Shown here in pieces: positions 51,026 through 52,670 of a stretch of DNA of 52,670 nucleotides. Below the pieces are notes generated by a model. It ran no database searches. It saw only the letters and a list, made by a program, of their open reading frames with translations, and had not been told where the DNA came from. How positions within the stretch are numbered: position 1 is the first letter of the stretch; every line of letters starts with the position of its first letter. The translations under genes and the position numbers were made by a program. The DNA is taken from the NCBI GenBank assembly GCA_002402545.1, contig DHGA01000049.1, positions 759 through 53,428 on the forward strand. Reading direction: 5' to 3'. The stretch comes from Syntrophaceae bacterium UBA4810. GTDB lineage: Bacteria > Desulfobacterota > Syntrophia > Syntrophales > Smithellaceae.

Positions 51026-51412
51026 ATGACAATTAAAAAAGGACAAACATTCACCGCAAGTGAGAAAGTCGATAAATACAGGGCGCTTTATTACGCCGGC
51101 GCGTCCGGCGATTACAATCCGATACACATCGATCCAGAATTTGGAAAGATGGTGGGGCTGGGTGGCACGATCCTTCAAGGATTATGTACCATGGCCTTCG
51201 CGACAAAAACCGTCACCGACTGGGCGGGCGATCCCGGTAAATTGAAAAAAATAAAGTGCCGCTTCAGCGCGCCGGTGATGATGGAAGATACTATTTCAGT
51301 AAAAGGCACTGTTTCTGACGTGCAGGCAGGACTTGCCAGGGTTGATCTCGCGGTTGTCAATCAGTCGGGGGTGGAAGTTCTCCAGAAAGTCGAAGCCGAG
51401 GTCGAAGTGTAA
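51026..51412 (+). CDS. MaoC-like (R)-enoyl-CoA hydratase subunit, 128 aa
   Basis: The hydratase-2 motif is intact: YYAGASGDYNPIHIDPEFGKMVGLGGTILQG, with Asp and His of DYNPIH as catalytic pair. It would hydrate the enoyl-CoA formed by the acyl-CoA dehydrogenases, together with the preceding subunit. The 3-hydroxyacyl-CoA product is the type of substrate split by a retro-aldolase. GGAGAA stands about seven bases before the ATG. It is the last recognisable enzyme gene of the operon. Confidence 0.92.
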   Translation: MTIKKGQTFTASEKVDKYRALYYAGASGDYNPIHIDPEFGKMVGLGGTILQGLCTMAFATKTVTDWAGDPGKLKKIKCRFSAPVMMEDTISVKGTVSDVQAGLARVDLAVVNQSGVEVLQKVEAEVEV

Positions 51413-51463
51413 TAAAGGACAACACTGCCGGGTGCACTCCATTCTGACAAAGAATTAACACAC

Positions 51464-51634
51464 ATGAGAAAATCGACGAAAACACTTATGGCTAAGCACG
51501 GCTGGCGTTACGACCGTGCAACACATAATTATCTTTACTTCGTTTTTTATTATCCTTATGTGGCAACGTTATATTATCTGTTCAAATATCTTGCAAAATA
51601 TGGCTTAATGCCTAAAAATAGACCCCGTTTTTAG
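51464..51634 (+). CDS. Candidate 56-residue protein at operon end
   Basis: A 56-codon frame with a strikingly aromatic centre (HNYLYFVFYYPYVATLYYLFKYLAKY) and a basic end (LMPKNRPRF). It could be a membrane-associated peptide or the truncated end of a larger protein. No ribosome site stands before the ATG, and I recognise no family. It is 50 bp beyond the MaoC gene on the same strand. The rest of 51413-51729 is AT-rich and shows no other gene. Confidence 0.35.
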   Translation: MRKSTKTLMAKHGWRYDRATHNYLYFVFYYPYVATLYYLFKYLAKYGLMPKNRPRF

Positions 51635-51729
51635 GTATTAAGCCCCATGTAAATATTAACCATATCTAACAATTTGATATTATGAAGATTAAATAAAGAG
51701 ATCATCCGCGATTATTAATGTAATTCCTC

Positions 51730-51762
51730 TTGAATTTTTAAAACTTGTAGTGTATTGTAGTG
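51730..51762 (+). promoter_or_regulatory. CopG/PIN promoter with direct-repeat operator
   Basis: TTGAAT (51730-51735), 17-bp spacer, TATTGT (51753-51758). Two perfect copies of TTGTAGTG at 51745-51752 and 51755-51762 are ten bases apart, that is, on the same helix face, as expected for binding by a ribbon-helix-helix antitoxin. The AGGAGG ribosome site follows directly. Confidence 0.65.
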
Positions 51763-51775
51763 CAGGAGGTGCGGC

Positions 51776-51994
51776 ATGAGAAGTGTTTTGTCTGTAAGTT
51801 TACCTAAGAAATTAGCCATCGAACTTGAAGTCCTCTCCAAAGAAACAGGAAGAAATAAAAGCGACATTGTAAAAGAGTCTCTGGCAGAATTTCTTTGGGA
51901 AAACAGATTTCGCCGTATTAAGAAACGGCTGAGCAGTAACGCCAAGAAAGCGGGCTTTGTCACCGATGAAGATGTTTTTAAGGCAATATCGTGA
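51776..51994 (+). CDS. Ribbon-helix-helix (CopG-type) antitoxin, 72 aa
   Basis: RHH fold: beta strand SVLSVSLPKKLAIELEVL, two helices with KETGRNKSDIVKESLAEFL, and a C-terminal extension (NAKKAGFVTDEDVFKAIS) that would block the toxin. GGAGG lies seven bases before the ATG. It overlaps the PIN gene by four bases and probably represses both genes by binding the direct repeats at 51745-51762. Confidence 0.88.
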   Translation: MRSVLSVSLPKKLAIELEVLSKETGRNKSDIVKESLAEFLWENRFRRIKKRLSSNAKKAGFVTDEDVFKAIS

Positions 51995-52395
51995 AAGCGG
52001 TATTTGATACAAATGTTCTGATTGCGGCTTTCCTGACGGAAGGTGTTTGTTCCGGCCTTCTTACCCGCGCGCGCAAGCACGCCTTTAATCTTGTTCTGTG
52101 CAATGATATTATTCGGGAATTCAAAGGTGTCCTTACAAAAAAATTTAAACTTTCACCAACTGATATTTCCGAAATCACAGCCATCGTAGAAGAAGCTACT
52201 GTAGAAATAATTCATAAACCCGATCCGATAAAAAGTATTTGCCGTGACCCTAGTGATGATTTCATTATTGCCTGCGCTGTGGCCGCTAAGGCAAATTATA
52301 TTGTTACCGGTGATGAAGATTTGCTGATATTGAAACGTTATAAAGATGTCATCATCATTAATCCCAGAAATTTTGAAGCCCTGTTTGCAGACTAA
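51991..52395 (+). CDS. PIN-domain toxin, 134 aa
   Basis: The PIN RNase residues are present: D6 in VFDTNVLIAAFL, the central ELF-type acidic helix (IIREFKGVL) and the late DDFIIACAVAAKANYIVTGDEDL block with its Asp cluster. The wording matches the putative toxin family of PilT-like PIN proteins. It starts with GTG, overlapping the antitoxin stop. As a toxin it would cut RNA unless bound by the antitoxin. Confidence 0.88.
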   Translation: MKAVFDTNVLIAAFLTEGVCSGLLTRARKHAFNLVLCNDIIREFKGVLTKKFKLSPTDISEITAIVEEATVEIIHKPDPIKSICRDPSDDFIIACAVAAKANYIVTGDEDLLILKRYKDVIIINPRNFEALFAD

Positions 52396-52670
52396 TATCG
52401 CGCTTTTTTACAATAAATTAAGGATGTTTTTAAAAGTTCCAAGCCAATCTTTTTAGAGATTCTTTTTTTTCAGCTTCCTGAAAGAGAGCGGTCGCTGATT
52501 CTTCAGGTCATACCCCATTTCAAATAGTATTCATTACTGTCGAATTTCCCTACATTGGACAAATCCCCGATGATATACCCACCAGGCTTTTAGTCCTTAT
52601 TAGCATGAAATGCCGTGTGCCCGAATTTCATTATACTCGATTTTATGGTGATTTTTCGTTTCACATTTTG
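52396..52670. other. Gene-free end of the window, possible gene relic
   Basis: No intact gene is seen. On the minus strand near 52500-52625 a frame reads FGHTAFHANKD, a stop, and then PGGYIIGDLSNVGKFDSNEYYLKWGMT before another stop, which looks protein-like but is broken; it may be a decayed gene or chance. Confidence 0.3.

Noticed and set aside
52498..52625. Broken minus-strand frame near the window end
   Set aside because: Interrupted by stops and too short to assign; noted only as a possible relic.
1..52670. CRISPR arrays, rRNA genes, insertion sequences with transposase
   Set aside because: None seen: no regularly spaced repeats, no rRNA-like sequence and no transposase frame.

Overview
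The window looks like a chromosomal segment of an anaerobic deltaproteobacterium (Desulfobacterota, perhaps Syntrophales-like). This is inferred from gene content only: a tungsten-type aldehyde:ferredoxin oxidoreductase, CoA-thioester catabolism genes, a SWIB-domain protein, bacteriohemerythrin, a Liv-type ABC importer and GTCATTGCGAG-type dispersed repeats. No rRNA, complete tRNA or CRISPR array is present.

Layout. (1) 1-1940: three minus-strand genes, each followed by an attC-like site, with no integrase, i.e. a cassette array lacking its integrase. (2) 2317-2362: the 3' part of a tRNA-Lys(UUU) gene cut at the anticodon loop, a typical footprint of an integrated element. (3) 2470-5714: a HigB / HigA-ImmA toxin-antitoxin pair with its operator, followed by a beta-family (sce7725-like) protein and a convergent sce7726-like PD-(D/E)XK nuclease candidate, probably a defence cassette. 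(4) 5885-20183: mostly housekeeping and metabolic genes (plsC, an enolase-superfamily enzyme, a COG4091-like oxidoreductase, a glycosyltransferase, SWIB, hemerythrin, uvrB, a Ski2-like helicase, an MFS transporter, xth, an SDR). (5) 20307-25646: a livKHMGF importer operon ending in an SGNH-like protein. (6) 25917-27936: a small membrane protein and an ECF sigma / anti-sigma pair. (7) 28093-51412: two co-regulated catabolic operons. (8) 51776-52395: a CopG/PIN toxin-antitoxin pair.

The most interesting part is region 7. Two copies of almost the same promoter (TTGACA, 17 bp, AT-rich -10) are each followed by an identical 20-bp imperfect palindrome. One copy stands before the aldehyde oxidoreductase/SDR operon, the other before a PHP-domain gene and an operon of about 17 kb. 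That operon contains a TetR regulator, an acyl-CoA synthetase, two acyl-CoA dehydrogenases (only one with the usual catalytic Glu), two MaoC-type hydratase subunits, a GctAB/IpdAB-like CoA-transferase pair, a BKACE enzyme fused to a DUF35 domain, a double-SCP2/DUF35 fusion, two free DUF35 proteins, a PP2C-like phosphatase and four thiolase-fold proteins that lack the thiolase nucleophile Cys. The combination resembles aerobic steroid side-chain degradation (ChsE1/E2, ChsH1/H2, Ltp2-DUF35, IpdAB), but here with oxygen-independent enzymes.

Inferred working model: a polycyclic or branched isoprenoid-type acid is activated to its CoA ester, dehydrogenated, hydrated and split by retro-aldol chemistry. 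The aldehyde released would be oxidised by the co-regulated tungsten enzyme and SDRs, and the remaining beta-keto acid or acyl-CoA handled by BKACE and the CoA transferase. The substrate is not shown by the sequence.
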